Positions 8,101 to 15,157 of a DNA stretch of 40,007 bases are shown piece by piece (position 1 is the stretch's first letter; each line of letters starts with the position of its first letter). This DNA comes from Actinophytocola sp. (GTDB lineage Bacteria > Actinomycetota > Actinomycetes > Mycobacteriales > Pseudonocardiaceae). The notes below the pieces were generated by a model. It had not been told where the DNA came from and searched no databases. It saw only the letters and a list, made by a program, of their open reading frames with translations. The position numbers and the translations under genes were made by a program. Location of the stretch: NCBI GenBank assembly GCA_009377475.1, contig WHTY01000036.1, positions 1 to 40,007 on the forward strand. Reading direction: 5' to 3'.

Positions 8101-9026
8101 TGCCGACGTTGCATTGCCTCGACCAACTCGGGAAAGTCGAGGCAGTGGTGGTAGAAGTCGGCCCGCACGCCAAGCACGACCACGTACCGCGCCGGGTCGT
8201 CGTCGGACGTCGTGCCCAGCGCATGCAGCCGCCGCACGTACTCGCCGCGGGCGTCCTCGTCGTCGCAGAGCGTGAACAGCTCCTCGAACTGGTCAACGAC
8301 GAGGATGCCGGGCAGGGTAACGCTGTCCTCGAACGCAGCGAGCGTGCCCAGCGGGTCAGCGCCCGGCGTCATAGCGGTGATCGGCAGCTCCGACGTCTGC
8401 TCCTCCCCCAGCGTGCCCGCCGCCAGTGACGGCCCGAGCCCCGCGCGCAACAGCGACGACTTCCCCGCGCCGGACGCGCCGACCAGCACCACGAACCCGC
8501 CGTCCGCGCGTGCCTGGGCGATGCGCGCAAGCAGGTCCGACGTGGCGCGTTCGCGGCCGAAGAACCACTCCGAGTCGGACTGCTGGAACGCCGCCAGCCC
8601 CCGGTACGGGCGCACCCCGTCGCCCTCGATCACCGAACGCGGCGAGACCACCTGACCGTTGCCGGTGCCGTTCTCGGCGTCGGCGAGCGGGCTGGCGAGC
8701 GCGGCCTCCCACCACGAACGCCACGTCGTCATGTCGTACAGCCCGGCGGCCACCGGCTCGGGCCTGCGTTTGCGCGCCTCGCCGATGAGCGCCCGCAGCA
8801 CGGCGGCGAGCCCGGCGAAACGCGCGGGCACGTTCCTGCCGCGCCGCCAGTCGCTGATGCGTTGCGCGGGCACGCGCACCGGACGTCCGTTGTCGTCGAC
8901 GCCGCGTTCCCGCGCGACGGACTCGGTGACGCGCTTCAGCGGCGGATTGCCCGCCTCGGCGTACAGCAGCGCGAACCGTTCGGCGAAGGCGGCACGAGGG
9001 TTGACAGGCACATCGGTCTCGGTCAC
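5157..9026 (-). CDS. XRE-HTH STAND NTPase with 14 WD40 repeats
   Basis: This 1289-residue signalling protein has four parts. Residues ~10-85 are a helix-turn-helix of the actinomycete type (RVPAQRISDWRRGRNVPARF). Residues ~137-500 are an nSTAND1-type ATPase with Walker A GASGAGKSS (183-191) and Walker B ILVVDQFEEL (241-250). A membrane segment lies at ~567-587 (AAVSLVGVFALIAAGAAAVAV). From ~646 there are 14 WD40 blades, several ending in RLWDV, enough for two seven-bladed propellers. The C-terminus (WQRYLPQQSYEPPC) is typical of the family. STAND proteins are ATP-driven switches, and the propellers would sense a ligand or partner. Some relatives act in phage defence, but most actinomycete members are uncharacterised. 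GTG 9026 follows GAAGG. It ends 8 nt from the tRNA fragment. Confidence 0.9.
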   Translation of the reverse strand: MTETDVPVNPRAAFAERFALLYAEAGNPPLKRVTESVARERGVDDNGRPVRVPAQRISDWRRGRNVPARFAGLAAVLRALIGEARKRRPEPVAAGLYDMTTWRSWWEAALASPLADAENGTGNGQVVSPRSVIEGDGVRPYRGLAAFQQSDSEWFFGRERATSDLLARIAQARADGGFVVLVGASGAGKSSLLRAGLGPSLAAGTLGEEQTSELPITAMTPGADPLGTLAAFEDSVTLPGILVVDQFEELFTLCDDEDARGEYVRRLHALGTTSDDDPARYVVVLGVRADFYHHCLDFPELVEAMQRRQLALGAMSESELRDAVVRPAKAVGLQWESGLVELMLADLGATLRRTGRPSGAPGYEAGALPLLSHALLATWQRRSNGKLTVAGYRRAGGIHGAVAATAERAWAELDGEGTEAARRILLRLVRVGDETRDVRRRATRAELAGTDPARERALEVLVRARLVTLDAESVEITHEALLDAWPRLRGWIDDNRAENLARQRLEADAASWDEQDRDPSLLHRGSRLESSERLARASDTVELSPRARKFVRVSSQHHRRQRWLRRAAVSLVGVFALIAAGAAAVAVNERDDAEFRQLLAEADNLATDDPSLSAQLSLVAHRMRPQHKGVAARLLSTQQSPLATPLRGHEGAVYLTSFSPDGTVLATASEDRTVRLWDVSDPANARPLGEPLTGHESWVSSAVFSPGGDILATTGDDATIRLWDVSDPTAVTRIGQPLRPGNGTMYLLAFGPDGDLLATANNDGTVGLWDISDPSRPTRLASLTGHDDAVRSIAFSPDGSVLASGSDDHDVRLWDVANPRRPEQLGTPLTGAADMVHSVAFSPDGDTLAVGVEDTTIRLWDVATPTRARQYDALTGHEGLVWSVQFSLDGRLLASASADGTTRLWNVTDPEHAVPFGEPLSARSGIVYAVGFGPDGRLATGSDDGIARVWSLPRGALASHPDGVTAVAVGPRGDLLATGGANRSARLWRIGDRERPTPVGPELHVDGTVHALDLSARDDLLATGSTDTKVRLWRVADPEHPEHVATLPGAAGYFSPDATKLAVVDGTDLRLYDVSDPASPEKLADIDTGHSAYITAAAFSNDGTTFATGSFDQTARLWDVSDPSEPTLRGEPLAGHTGPIWSVAFHPDDFALSTASGDKTIRQWSTREMSDAHPIGGPLHGHTDAVNSVAFSPDGSLLMSGGYDETVRMWTTTQLPGSVALTGHTGVVEAVAFTPDGGTVVTGGSDGTARLWGHDVERGIARICAVSADVLTPAAWQRYLPQQSYEPPC

Positions 9027-9080
9027 GAACCTTCACTTCCTACCCGGCAGCGTCGTCGCGTCCGGACCGGAAAACCGGCC

Positions 9081-9098
9081 CCCAGTCGCTCAACTGGG
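9081..9098. promoter_or_regulatory. Inverted repeat upstream of the STAND gene
   Basis: CCCAGT-cgctca-ACTGGG lies 55-72 nt upstream of the STAND start, next to an AT-rich stretch (ATTTTATAG on +) that is unusual here. It could be an operator for the STAND promoter. Read on + it could also be a weak hairpin followed by a short T-run. Confidence 0.35.
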
Positions 9099-9189
9099 AT
9101 TTTATAGACCGGATACGACGAACGGCTGTAGTCCCCCACCCGTCGGCAGCAGACTGCGGTCGGCCGGAGGGATCTCAGGGGTCACGCTG

Positions 9190-9220
9190 CGTTGGGCAGG
9201 GCTAGGGGGCCTGCCCAGCG
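9190..9220 (-). terminator. Terminator of the VanW gene
   Basis: TGGGCAGG (9193-9200) and CCTGCCCA (9210-9217) form an 8-bp stem with a 9-nt loop. Further pairs on both sides, including one G-T pair, extend it to about 11-12 bp. It lies just after the stop codon of the VanW-family gene. Confidence 0.55.
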
Positions 9221-9232
9221 CGGCGAGCCGGC

Positions 9233-11965
9233 TCAGCCGTCGGTGATCAGCCCGCCGGAGTCATCCGGCGGGTTCGACGCCGGCGGCTTGGACGTCGAGG
9301 GCTTGCTCGGCTCGGTGCTTGGCGAGCCGTTAGCGGGTGGCTCGGTAGGCCCGCCGTCCGGTTCCGGCTCGGGGTCCGGTTCCGGCGGCGGGGCACATTG
9401 GATCTCCTCTGTCGGCTGGTAAACGACCGTGCGGGCCTGCCGATCGACGAGCTCGCCGTCCAGCGTGCGAATGATTCGGGTGTTCGTCGCGCTGTAGCCC
9501 TGCGCGCCATCCTGCGGGACGCACTCGGTGCCGTACGGCTTCACCACGACCGGCGCCGCGGTGTAGTTGAACGGCTCGCTGGTGACCGACTCGACCTTGA
9601 ACTTCTTGGTGCCCCAGAGCTTGACGGTGATGCTCGTCGGCGTCCAGCTGGTCTGGATGGCGACGCCGTTCGAGGTGGTGTTGCGGAACTTCAGGTCGAT
9701 GACGCTTGAGCCGTCGGGGTTCTGGAACACGGTGGCTTCGCGCGCGAGTGGGTAGCGGCTGATGTAGCGGCTGTGCTCGCGGTGCTCGACGTCTGCCATG
9801 CCCGCGAAGTACGAGGCGTTGTAGAGCGTGGTGGCGAACTGGGAGATACCGCCGCCGACCGCGCGGGTCAGCTCGCCGTTCTCGATGACGGCGGCGCCCA
9901 CGTAACCCTGCTCGATGCCGCGCCGACCGGTGTAGCCGTTGAGGCTGAACACCTCGCCCGGACGCACGATCGCGCCGTTGATCTCCTCGGCGACGCGCTT
10001 GATGTTGACGCCGGAGTCGCTGGCGAAGTCGTAGGTGGTGAACTCGCCGATGACCTCCTTGATGCCGAGGTTCTTCAGCTCCTTGGTGGTCAGTTCGGCG
10101 GGCGTGTGGTGGTAGGCGACCTTGACGTCGCGCCCTTCCGTCGTGGCGGCGGCTTCGAGCAGCGCGTCGGCGGTGCTTCCCCACTCCACCTCTGTGCCGT
10201 CGACGGACGGCTTGACCTTGGTCTTCTTCGCCCCGAACACGATCCGGGCGTCCTTGCCCTTGACCTCGGTGGACGCGAGTCGCTTGCCCATCGTCGTGCG
10301 CAGTCGCTTGGGCGGGATGCGGGGGCTGAGGCTGCCGTCGTCGTTGGCGGTGAACGTGACGACATCCGCGATCTCGCCCGGTGTCATCCGCAGCGTGCGA
10401 CCACGCGCCTCCAGTGTGATCGGCTCGGACACCGCCGTCGTCGCGAAACCGTCAACGGCGCGCTGCACGCCGTTGTCGGTGGCCTTCACCTCGAGCGTGT
10501 CGACCGGCACGGGGATGACGTCACGTTCGACCCATCCGGTGATGACGTCCCGCACGCCCCGTGGCACGTTCAGCCGCTTGCCCTCGGACGGCTCGACCGC
10601 CACCGGCGTCGTCCCGTCGAACTTCACGGTGCCCTCGACCTTGGCGACGTCGACGTCCTTGGCGAGCTCGCTGAGCGTAGTGCCGATGGCCGTGGTGTCA
10701 CCGCTGGCGACGGCGGTCACCTCGCGGTCGGTGAACAGCGACAGCGCGCGGGTGAACGGGTTGTAGCTGGGCGTGTTGGCGGAATCGACGGTCGCCGCCC
10801 AGTCGATCGTCACGTTGGCGGCGTCCGGGTCGATCTCGATGGACTTGCCGTCGGCGGTCGCGCTGCGCGGCTGGTCGAGCCGAGGCGACAACCGCAGCCG
10901 CAGCACGGACTCCGCCTCGATCGGTTCCAGCCCGCCGATCTCGACCCCGGCGACGACGACGTCGCGCGGGATCTCGCCCTGCGTGACGAGCAGGTCGATC
11001 AGGTAAAGGCCGGTGAGCCCCGCCAGGACGGCCGCGGCGATGCCGAGCGCCTTACGCACCCGGACGAACAGCGACACCACGGCCGCGCCGACAGCGGCCA
11101 GAATCGGCTTGCGGGCCGGCGTACCGGACTCGGCCGTCTCGTCGGCCGTCTCGTCCGGTGTCTCGTCTTGTGTCTCGTCAGCGCTGTCGGTGTGTCCCTC
11201 GTCCGCCTCGGCTTTGTCCGCGTCAACCTCGCCGGTGTCGGCACTCACCGGGGCCGCTGCCGCCATGACGGCGGTCCCCTCGGCGGCGGACGGCTCGCTT
11301 GCGGCACCGGTCTCATCGGCTTCAGCGGCTTCAGCGGACTCAGCGGTCTGGGCCTCGGGTTCGTTGGCGCCAGTGGCCTGCGAGTCGGTGGCCTCGTCGC
11401 CTTCGGGGACGGCTTGCGCGTCTGCCTCCGCATCCGCCTTGGCAACTGGCGCGGTCTTGGGTTCGTCGGTGTCGGACGCGGTCTTGGGTTCGTCGGTGTC
11501 GGACGCGGTCTTGGGTTCGTCGGTGTCCGCGCTCTCGGTGCCAGCCTCGACAGCGGGCGCACCCGCATCGGGCTCGGCAACGGCATCCGCTGATGCGCCC
11601 TCAGCCGCAACGTCTTCCGAGGGCTCTACGGCGTCCCCAGCCGCACCGTCCGGCGGCGACTCACTCGACTCGGCGTCCGTCCTACGTCCCTCCGCCGTCG
11701 CATCGTCCGGTTCCTGCTCGGCTACGTCGGGCTCGTCCGCCGCCGACTCACTCGACTCGGCGGCCTCCGCCGCGTCGTCCACCACCGGCTCCCCCTCGGC
11801 CGCGCCCGCAGACTCCCCCTGGGCCGCATCGGCGTCGGCGTGCTCAGGCTCGGGCTGCGTGGCGTTCACGTCGTCACCCGTGTGGGTCTCAGCTGACGGC
11901 CACTCGTCGTCACGCGCCTGATCGGTTTCCTCTGCTGGCCTCGCGGCGGGGTCACCGTCACTCAT
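9233..11965 (-). CDS. VanW-family peptidoglycan-binding protein with acidic N-terminal domain
   Basis: The start is taken at ATG 11965 (MSDGDP), preceded by GAGGGA. An ATG 18 nt upstream is also possible. Residues 1 to ~280 are a low-complexity Glu/Asp/Ala/Ser region containing three copies of TDEPKTASD. One membrane segment follows (~300-322, GIAAAVLAGLTGLYLIDLLV), then an extracellular region with the repeated putative peptidoglycan-binding domain. The VanW domain spans ~630-815 (FTTYDFASDSGVNIKR, GEVFSLNGYTGRRG, VGGGISQFATTLYNAS). A Pro/Glu/Ser-rich tail ends the protein. This is the YoaR/VanW architecture of cell-envelope proteins. VanW accompanies some vancomycin-resistance operons but its biochemical role is not established. 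The long acidic part would be cytoplasmic and is unusually long. It is not linked to resistance genes here. Confidence 0.85.
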   Translation of the reverse strand: MSDGDPAARPAEETDQARDDEWPSAETHTGDDVNATQPEPEHADADAAQGESAGAAEGEPVVDDAAEAAESSESAADEPDVAEQEPDDATAEGRRTDAESSESPPDGAAGDAVEPSEDVAAEGASADAVAEPDAGAPAVEAGTESADTDEPKTASDTDEPKTASDTDEPKTAPVAKADAEADAQAVPEGDEATDSQATGANEPEAQTAESAEAAEADETGAASEPSAAEGTAVMAAAAPVSADTGEVDADKAEADEGHTDSADETQDETPDETADETAESGTPARKPILAAVGAAVVSLFVRVRKALGIAAAVLAGLTGLYLIDLLVTQGEIPRDVVVAGVEIGGLEPIEAESVLRLRLSPRLDQPRSATADGKSIEIDPDAANVTIDWAATVDSANTPSYNPFTRALSLFTDREVTAVASGDTTAIGTTLSELAKDVDVAKVEGTVKFDGTTPVAVEPSEGKRLNVPRGVRDVITGWVERDVIPVPVDTLEVKATDNGVQRAVDGFATTAVSEPITLEARGRTLRMTPGEIADVVTFTANDDGSLSPRIPPKRLRTTMGKRLASTEVKGKDARIVFGAKKTKVKPSVDGTEVEWGSTADALLEAAATTEGRDVKVAYHHTPAELTTKELKNLGIKEVIGEFTTYDFASDSGVNIKRVAEEINGAIVRPGEVFSLNGYTGRRGIEQGYVGAAVIENGELTRAVGGGISQFATTLYNASYFAGMADVEHREHSRYISRYPLAREATVFQNPDGSSVIDLKFRNTTSNGVAIQTSWTPTSITVKLWGTKKFKVESVTSEPFNYTAAPVVVKPYGTECVPQDGAQGYSATNTRIIRTLDGELVDRQARTVVYQPTEEIQCAPPPEPDPEPEPDGGPTEPPANGSPSTEPSKPSTSKPPASNPPDDSGGLITDG
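11451..11531 (-). repeat. 27-bp tandem repeat, three copies, in the VanW gene
   Basis: Three near-perfect 27-bp units start at 11451, 11478 and 11505 (core GGTCTTGGGTTCGTCGG on +). They encode the nonapeptide repeat around DEPKTASDT in the acidic region. Copy number could vary by slippage without changing the frame. Confidence 0.85.
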
Positions 11966-12440
11966 CGCGAGTCCCTCACGCATTCACCTCGATTTCAGCG
12001 GCAAGGTCCAGAATCATGCCAGATCGCCCACTTCGCTCACTCCTGACCCGCCCACAGAACGCCGAACGTCGTTGGCGGCGCTACGCGGCGAAGATCAGCA
12101 CTCCCGCAGCTCAGCTCCCCCGTGGGCGCGGAAGCGCAGCTCGCCCCACCCGGCTCGTCAGCAGCACACCAGAACGCGACTGAACTGGCCAGAAAACCAC
12201 GCAGGCCATCCCTTGCCGTCACTTTTCCAAAACACCCCAGACGTCGCATTAATGCCCGTTACCGAAACGGCGGAAAATCGCCGACCGGAACACCGAAAAT
12301 TGACCGCGAAACATAATACCCGCACCACATCCGACCGACTCCCGACACGTGCCGACAACGCCGCATCACAGATCGTAATGCCCGGATCATCACCTGGCAC
12401 ACGAAAGCGGCACGGAACCACACTTAAGCTTGACGCCACT
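11966..12440. other. Intergenic region between divergent VanW and SGNH genes
   Basis: This 475-bp stretch separates two divergent starts and must hold both promoters. The part around 12215-12320 is clearly richer in A+T than its surroundings. A TAAGCT box at 12425-12430 lies 10 nt before the SGNH ATG. I see no convincing protein-coding frame and no RNA gene here. Confidence 0.5.
12425..12430 (+). promoter_or_regulatory. Candidate -10 box of the SGNH gene
   Basis: TAAGCT fits the actinomycete TANNNT -10 pattern and lies 10 nt before ATG 12441. The transcript would be nearly leaderless. No Shine-Dalgarno is visible. Confidence 0.4.
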
Positions 12441-13239
12441 ATGAGCGAACACCACTACGACAGTTTCGTCGCGATCGGCGACTCGTTCACCGAGGGGATG
12501 TCCGACGCCCACCCGGACAGCAGCTACCGGGGCTGGGCGGACCTGCTCGCGACCCGCCTGGCAGCGACCCGACCCGGCCTCCGGTACGCCAACCTCGCGA
12601 TCCGGGGCAAACTGGTTGGCCAGATCGCCACAGCGCAAGGCCCGGTAGCAGCCGCGATGAACGCTGACCTCGTCAGTTTCGCGGGCGGCGTCAACGACCT
12701 CATGCGCCCGCGCTGCGACCTCGCCACCGTGTGCCCACGTGGAGGACGTCGTCGGGCGACTGGCGGCGACGTCAGGCACGTTGGTGCTGTTCAAGTCGGT
12801 CGATCCGTCCCACCGGATGCGCGGCAGCGCGCGAATCGTGCCCCGACTGCGCAGGCTGACCGCGTTGGTCACCGACCTGGCCGAGCGGCATCAGGCCGTC
12901 GTGGTCGATCTCGCGTCGGCGCGCGTCTTCGACGATCCCCGGCTCTGGGCCGATGACCGCATCCACCTCAACGGCGAGGGCCACCGCAGGGTCGCCGAGG
13001 CCGTCGGCCAGGCGATCGGACTCGCACCCCGCTTCGACTGGCGGGCGCCGCTCCCGCCGCTGAGCCACGCGACATGGACGGAGCAACGACTGGCCGACGC
13101 CACGTGGGCGCGCGTCCACCTGCTGCCCTGGATTGGCAGACGACTCACCGGCCGTTCCTCCGGCGACGGACTCCCGCCCAAGCGCCCCACGCTCGCGCCG
13201 CTGCACGTGGACATCATGGACGTCGGTGACTCCAGCTAG
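12441..13239 (+). pseudogene. SGNH/GDSL hydrolase, frameshifted
   Basis: The first frame (from ATG 12441) has the SGNH blocks FVAIGDSFTEG (block I, nucleophile Ser), RYANLAIRGKLVGQI (block II) and DLVSFAGGVNDLMRP (block III). After RCDLATV the frame turns into unlike sequence. The natural continuation AHVEDVVGRLAATSGT... is in the next frame and reaches block V, WADDRIHLNGEGHR (Asp/His). It ends at TAG 13239. The break lies at about 12727-12735 and would be repaired by one base removed or two added. All four catalytic blocks are intact around it, which points to a recent mutation or a sequencing error. The intact enzyme, ~265 residues, would be a lipase/esterase-type hydrolase. No signal peptide is seen. 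Confidence 0.8.
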
Positions 13240-13304
13240 GACACCAGAACCAACGGCGACAACCACGCAGACACGCGATTACTCCGTTGGCACTACGCAC
13301 CCCC

Positions 13305-13335
13305 ATGCACGTGCATATTACTTTTCAGGTAGGAT
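13305..13335 (+). promoter_or_regulatory. Promoter with palindromic operator for a candidate small RNA
   Basis: A perfect 12-bp palindrome ATGCACGTGCAT (13305-13316) lies where a -35 element would be. It is followed by an AT-rich spacer and a good -10 box TAGGAT (13330-13335). Transcription would start near 13342. No start codon or Shine-Dalgarno follows. The palindrome suggests control by a dimeric regulator. Confidence 0.5.
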
Positions 13336-13340
13336 CGCTC

Positions 13341-13416
13341 GTGCCGGTCGACCCCCAGGGCCGGCACACGCCCCCGGCGCCCCCTCCCCCCTCGGCGCCG
13401 GGGGCCCTCCTTTTCC
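13341..13416 (+). ncRNA. Candidate small RNA: hairpin plus terminator
   Basis: Directly after the predicted promoter lies a hairpin, GTGCCGG (13341-13347) pairing with CCGGCAC (13361-13367). It is followed at once by a strong terminator (13370-13405) and a T-containing tract. No ORF fits within it. The unit would give a transcript of about 75 nt made of two stem-loops. The alternative is that the hairpins only terminate the SGNH gene, 130 bp upstream. The promoter-like element between them argues for a separate transcript. Confidence 0.4.
13370..13405 (+). terminator. Strong rho-independent-like terminator
   Basis: GCCCCCGGCGCC (13370-13381) pairs perfectly with its complement at 13394-13405 around a 12-nt pyrimidine-rich loop. 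CCTCCTTTTCC follows, giving a 12-bp GC stem and a short U-tract. Confidence 0.75.
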
Positions 13417-13534
13417 GGTCGGTGCCAGCCGACTTTCCGGCCGGTGCCAGGCAACGCGGCCGACCCAGCCCACCCCAACCCCAATCGACGCCGTCCCACT
13501 CCGCAGGCCCTGCAAGCGGAGCCACGCACTGCGC

Positions 13535-13540
13535 TACGCT
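13535..13540 (+). promoter_or_regulatory. -10 box, leaderless start of small membrane protein
   Basis: TACGCT lies 8 nt before ATG 13549, the spacing expected when transcription begins at or next to the start codon. Confidence 0.5.
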
Positions 13541-13548
13541 CCCGGGCC

Positions 13549-13731
13549 ATGCACACGCTTAACCCGATCCGGTGGGTCACCCGACTCGCCGACTCCTTCG
13601 AGGAGCGTGGCGTATACGTGCCGGGGGTCGATGGGGGGCCCGTTCAGCCGTGGCGAGAATTCGGCTGGGCGATCGTCGGCTGGATCTTCGCGATCGGTCT
13701 GTTCGTTCTTTTCTTCGCCCTCGCGACCTGA
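13549..13731 (+). CDS. 60-residue single-pass membrane protein
   Basis: The start ATG 13549 is chosen because a TACGCT -10 box lies 8 nt upstream and the preceding in-frame sequence is Pro/Arg-rich and non-native. The product begins MHTLNPIRWVTRLADSFEER, has a short Gly/Pro loop (VPGVDGGPVQPWRE), and ends in one hydrophobic segment (GWAIVGWIFAIGLFVLFFAL, residues ~38-57). This resembles small conserved actinobacterial membrane proteins, but I cannot name the family. The amphipathic, charged N-terminal half would face the cytoplasm. It stands alone between a terminator and the lipoprotein gene. Function unknown. Confidence 0.6.
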   Translation: MHTLNPIRWVTRLADSFEERGVYVPGVDGGPVQPWREFGWAIVGWIFAIGLFVLFFALAT

Positions 13732-13941
13732 GTCACAACGACGGGGTGACCACTTTTCACATCCCGTCCTGGGAATTCCACCCGATTAAGTGAGCACCAT
13801 CACCGAGAACGGCGATCGGGTTACGGGATGGCCACGGGCGTACACCAGGTCCGCTTCAACGCGGCTTCTCGACTCGCCACTGGGCGCTTCGACGTCCAAA
13901 GTTGTGACTAGCCGGTTTTTTGTACTGGTGCCCGCAAAGTC

Positions 13942-13966
13942 CTGTTACCGGCTTCGTCCGTAACAG
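13942..13966 (+). promoter_or_regulatory. Inverted repeat in the lipoprotein leader
   Basis: CTGTTAC (13942-13948) and GTAACAG (13960-13966) form a 7-bp dyad with an 11-nt centre that holds further GG/CC pairing. It lies 15 nt before the Shine-Dalgarno of the lipoprotein gene. It could be an operator or an mRNA hairpin. The regulator is unknown. Confidence 0.45.
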
Positions 13967-13995
13967 CCGTCCGCTCACGAGAAGGAGTGACCCCT

Positions 13996-14535
13996 GTGCG
14001 CAGACCCGTGAGGGTTGCGGTCGCGTTCGCGTTGCTCGCAGGCGTCGTCGCCGGAGCCACCGCTTGTGAGTCTGCCGAGGGGGATGCTGCCGAAGACGTC
14101 AGCCAAGCGAGTCCGGCTTCGCCCGGCCCGGCACCGGGGACCGGCGAGCAGCAGTTCGGCAAGCAGTTCACCTTCCTGACCGGCCTGTCCGTCACGGTGT
14201 CGCCGCCGAAGTCGTTCACCCCGAGCAAGACGGCCTACCCAGAGGCGCCGCGCGCGATCGCGTTCGAGATCGTCATCCAGAACGGCACCGAGTGGCCGTA
14301 TCACCTGTCCGACCTGTCGATCACGACGTGGGTCGGCGGCGAGGAGAGCCCCGAACTGATCGACACCACTCAGGGCTACAACGGCATCGTCGACATCAGC
14401 GCCGAGGTGCCGGTGTCCCGCAAGACCCGCATGACGCTGGCGTACACCGCCGACCGCGACAACGACGACGTCCGGCTCAAGATCCGTCCCACGCCGGACG
14501 CCACGGCGGCGGTGACCTATGTCGGTCGGGGGTAG
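13996..14535 (+). CDS. Putative lipoprotein with DUF4352-like beta domain
   Basis: GTG 13996 is preferred over GTG 13987 because AAGGAG (13982-13987) then sits 8 nt upstream. The protein begins with a basic stretch and a hydrophobic segment (VAVAFALLAGVVAGATAC), ending in a lipobox-like cysteine. A Ser/Pro/Glu-rich linker follows, then a beta-rich domain: LSVTVSPPKSFTPSKTA, IAFEIVIQNGTEWPYHLSDL, TRMTLAYTADRDNDDVRL. The pattern of an immunoglobulin-like fold with ...V.I.NGT.... is that of DUF4352/telomeric-repeat-like lipoproteins on actinomycete cell surfaces. It would be exported and anchored on the outer face of the membrane. The binding partner is unknown. A 7-bp inverted repeat lies in its leader. 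Confidence 0.7.
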   Translation: MRRPVRVAVAFALLAGVVAGATACESAEGDAAEDVSQASPASPGPAPGTGEQQFGKQFTFLTGLSVTVSPPKSFTPSKTAYPEAPRAIAFEIVIQNGTEWPYHLSDLSITTWVGGEESPELIDTTQGYNGIVDISAEVPVSRKTRMTLAYTADRDNDDVRLKIRPTPDATAAVTYVGRG

Positions 14536-14539
14536 CCGG

Positions 14540-14545
14540 TAGTCT
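14540..14545 (+). promoter_or_regulatory. -10 box, leaderless start of bcp
   Basis: TAGTCT lies 7 nt before GTG 14553. There is no Shine-Dalgarno, which fits a leaderless transcript beginning just after the lipoprotein stop codon. Confidence 0.5.
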
Positions 14546-14552
14546 CGCCCGC

Positions 14553-15029
14553 GTGACTGAGCAGATTCGACTCCAGGTGGGCGACCCCGCCCCCGACTTC
14601 ACGCTGACGAACAGTGACGGCAAGCAGGTAAACCTCGCCGACTATCGGGGCACGTCGGTGATCGTCTACTTCTACCCGAAGGCTGCGACGCCGGGCTGCA
14701 CGAAGCAGGCGTGCGACTTCTCCGAGAACCTCACCGTGCTGGGCGACGCAGGCTACGAGGTGCTTGGCATCTCACCCGACTCGCCGGAGAAGCTGGCGCG
14801 CTTCGCCGAGGACGAGCAGTTGCGGATCACGTTGCTGTCCGACCCCGGCAAGGACGTCCTCACCGAGTGGGGCGCGTTCGGCGAGAAGCAGAACTACGGG
14901 AAGGTCGTGCAGGGCGTCATCCGCTCGACGTTCGTCGTGGACCCGGACGGCAAGATCGCCGAGGCCCGCTACAACGTGAAGGCCACCGGCCACGTCGCGA
15001 AGCTCATCAAGGACCTCAAGATCGGCTGA
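14553..15029 (+). CDS. bcp: Thiol peroxidase of the Bcp/PrxQ family
   Basis: The 158-residue protein has the AhpC/TSA thioredoxin-like fold. It opens with LQVGDPAPDFTLTNSDGK. The active site is PKAATPGCTKQACDF, with the peroxidatic Cys in TPGC and the resolving Cys five residues later, the arrangement of atypical two-Cys PrxQ enzymes. It then has the usual GISPDSPEKLARFAE, LLSDPGKDVLTEWGAFGEK and RSTFVVDPDGKI. It reduces hydrogen peroxide and organic hydroperoxides in the cytoplasm using thioredoxin. Length and order are standard. The GTG start is supported by a TAGTCT box 7 nt upstream. Confidence 0.93.
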   Translation: MTEQIRLQVGDPAPDFTLTNSDGKQVNLADYRGTSVIVYFYPKAATPGCTKQACDFSENLTVLGDAGYEVLGISPDSPEKLARFAEDEQLRITLLSDPGKDVLTEWGAFGEKQNYGKVVQGVIRSTFVVDPDGKIAEARYNVKATGHVAKLIKDLKIG

Positions 15030-15157
15030 GGGCGCCGGCGTCGCGCCGCCACCCGCTGAGCGTCGCCGAAGCCCGGCAAATCGGGCATAAGTTGACGCTG
15101 GGCAGGTGGAGGCGGCCCAGGCGCCGGGCGCCTGACGTCGCTAGCCGCTGCGTGCCC

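Noticed and set aside
5481..8429. A 982-residue + strand frame opposite the STAND gene
   Set aside because: It is a high-GC antisense shadow. Its residues are Arg/Val/Gln-rich without domains, while the other strand encodes Walker motifs and WD40 blades.
9233..11965. Vancomycin-resistance locus
   Set aside because: Only VanW is present, with no VanHAX, VanRS or VanZ. VanW-domain proteins are common envelope proteins.
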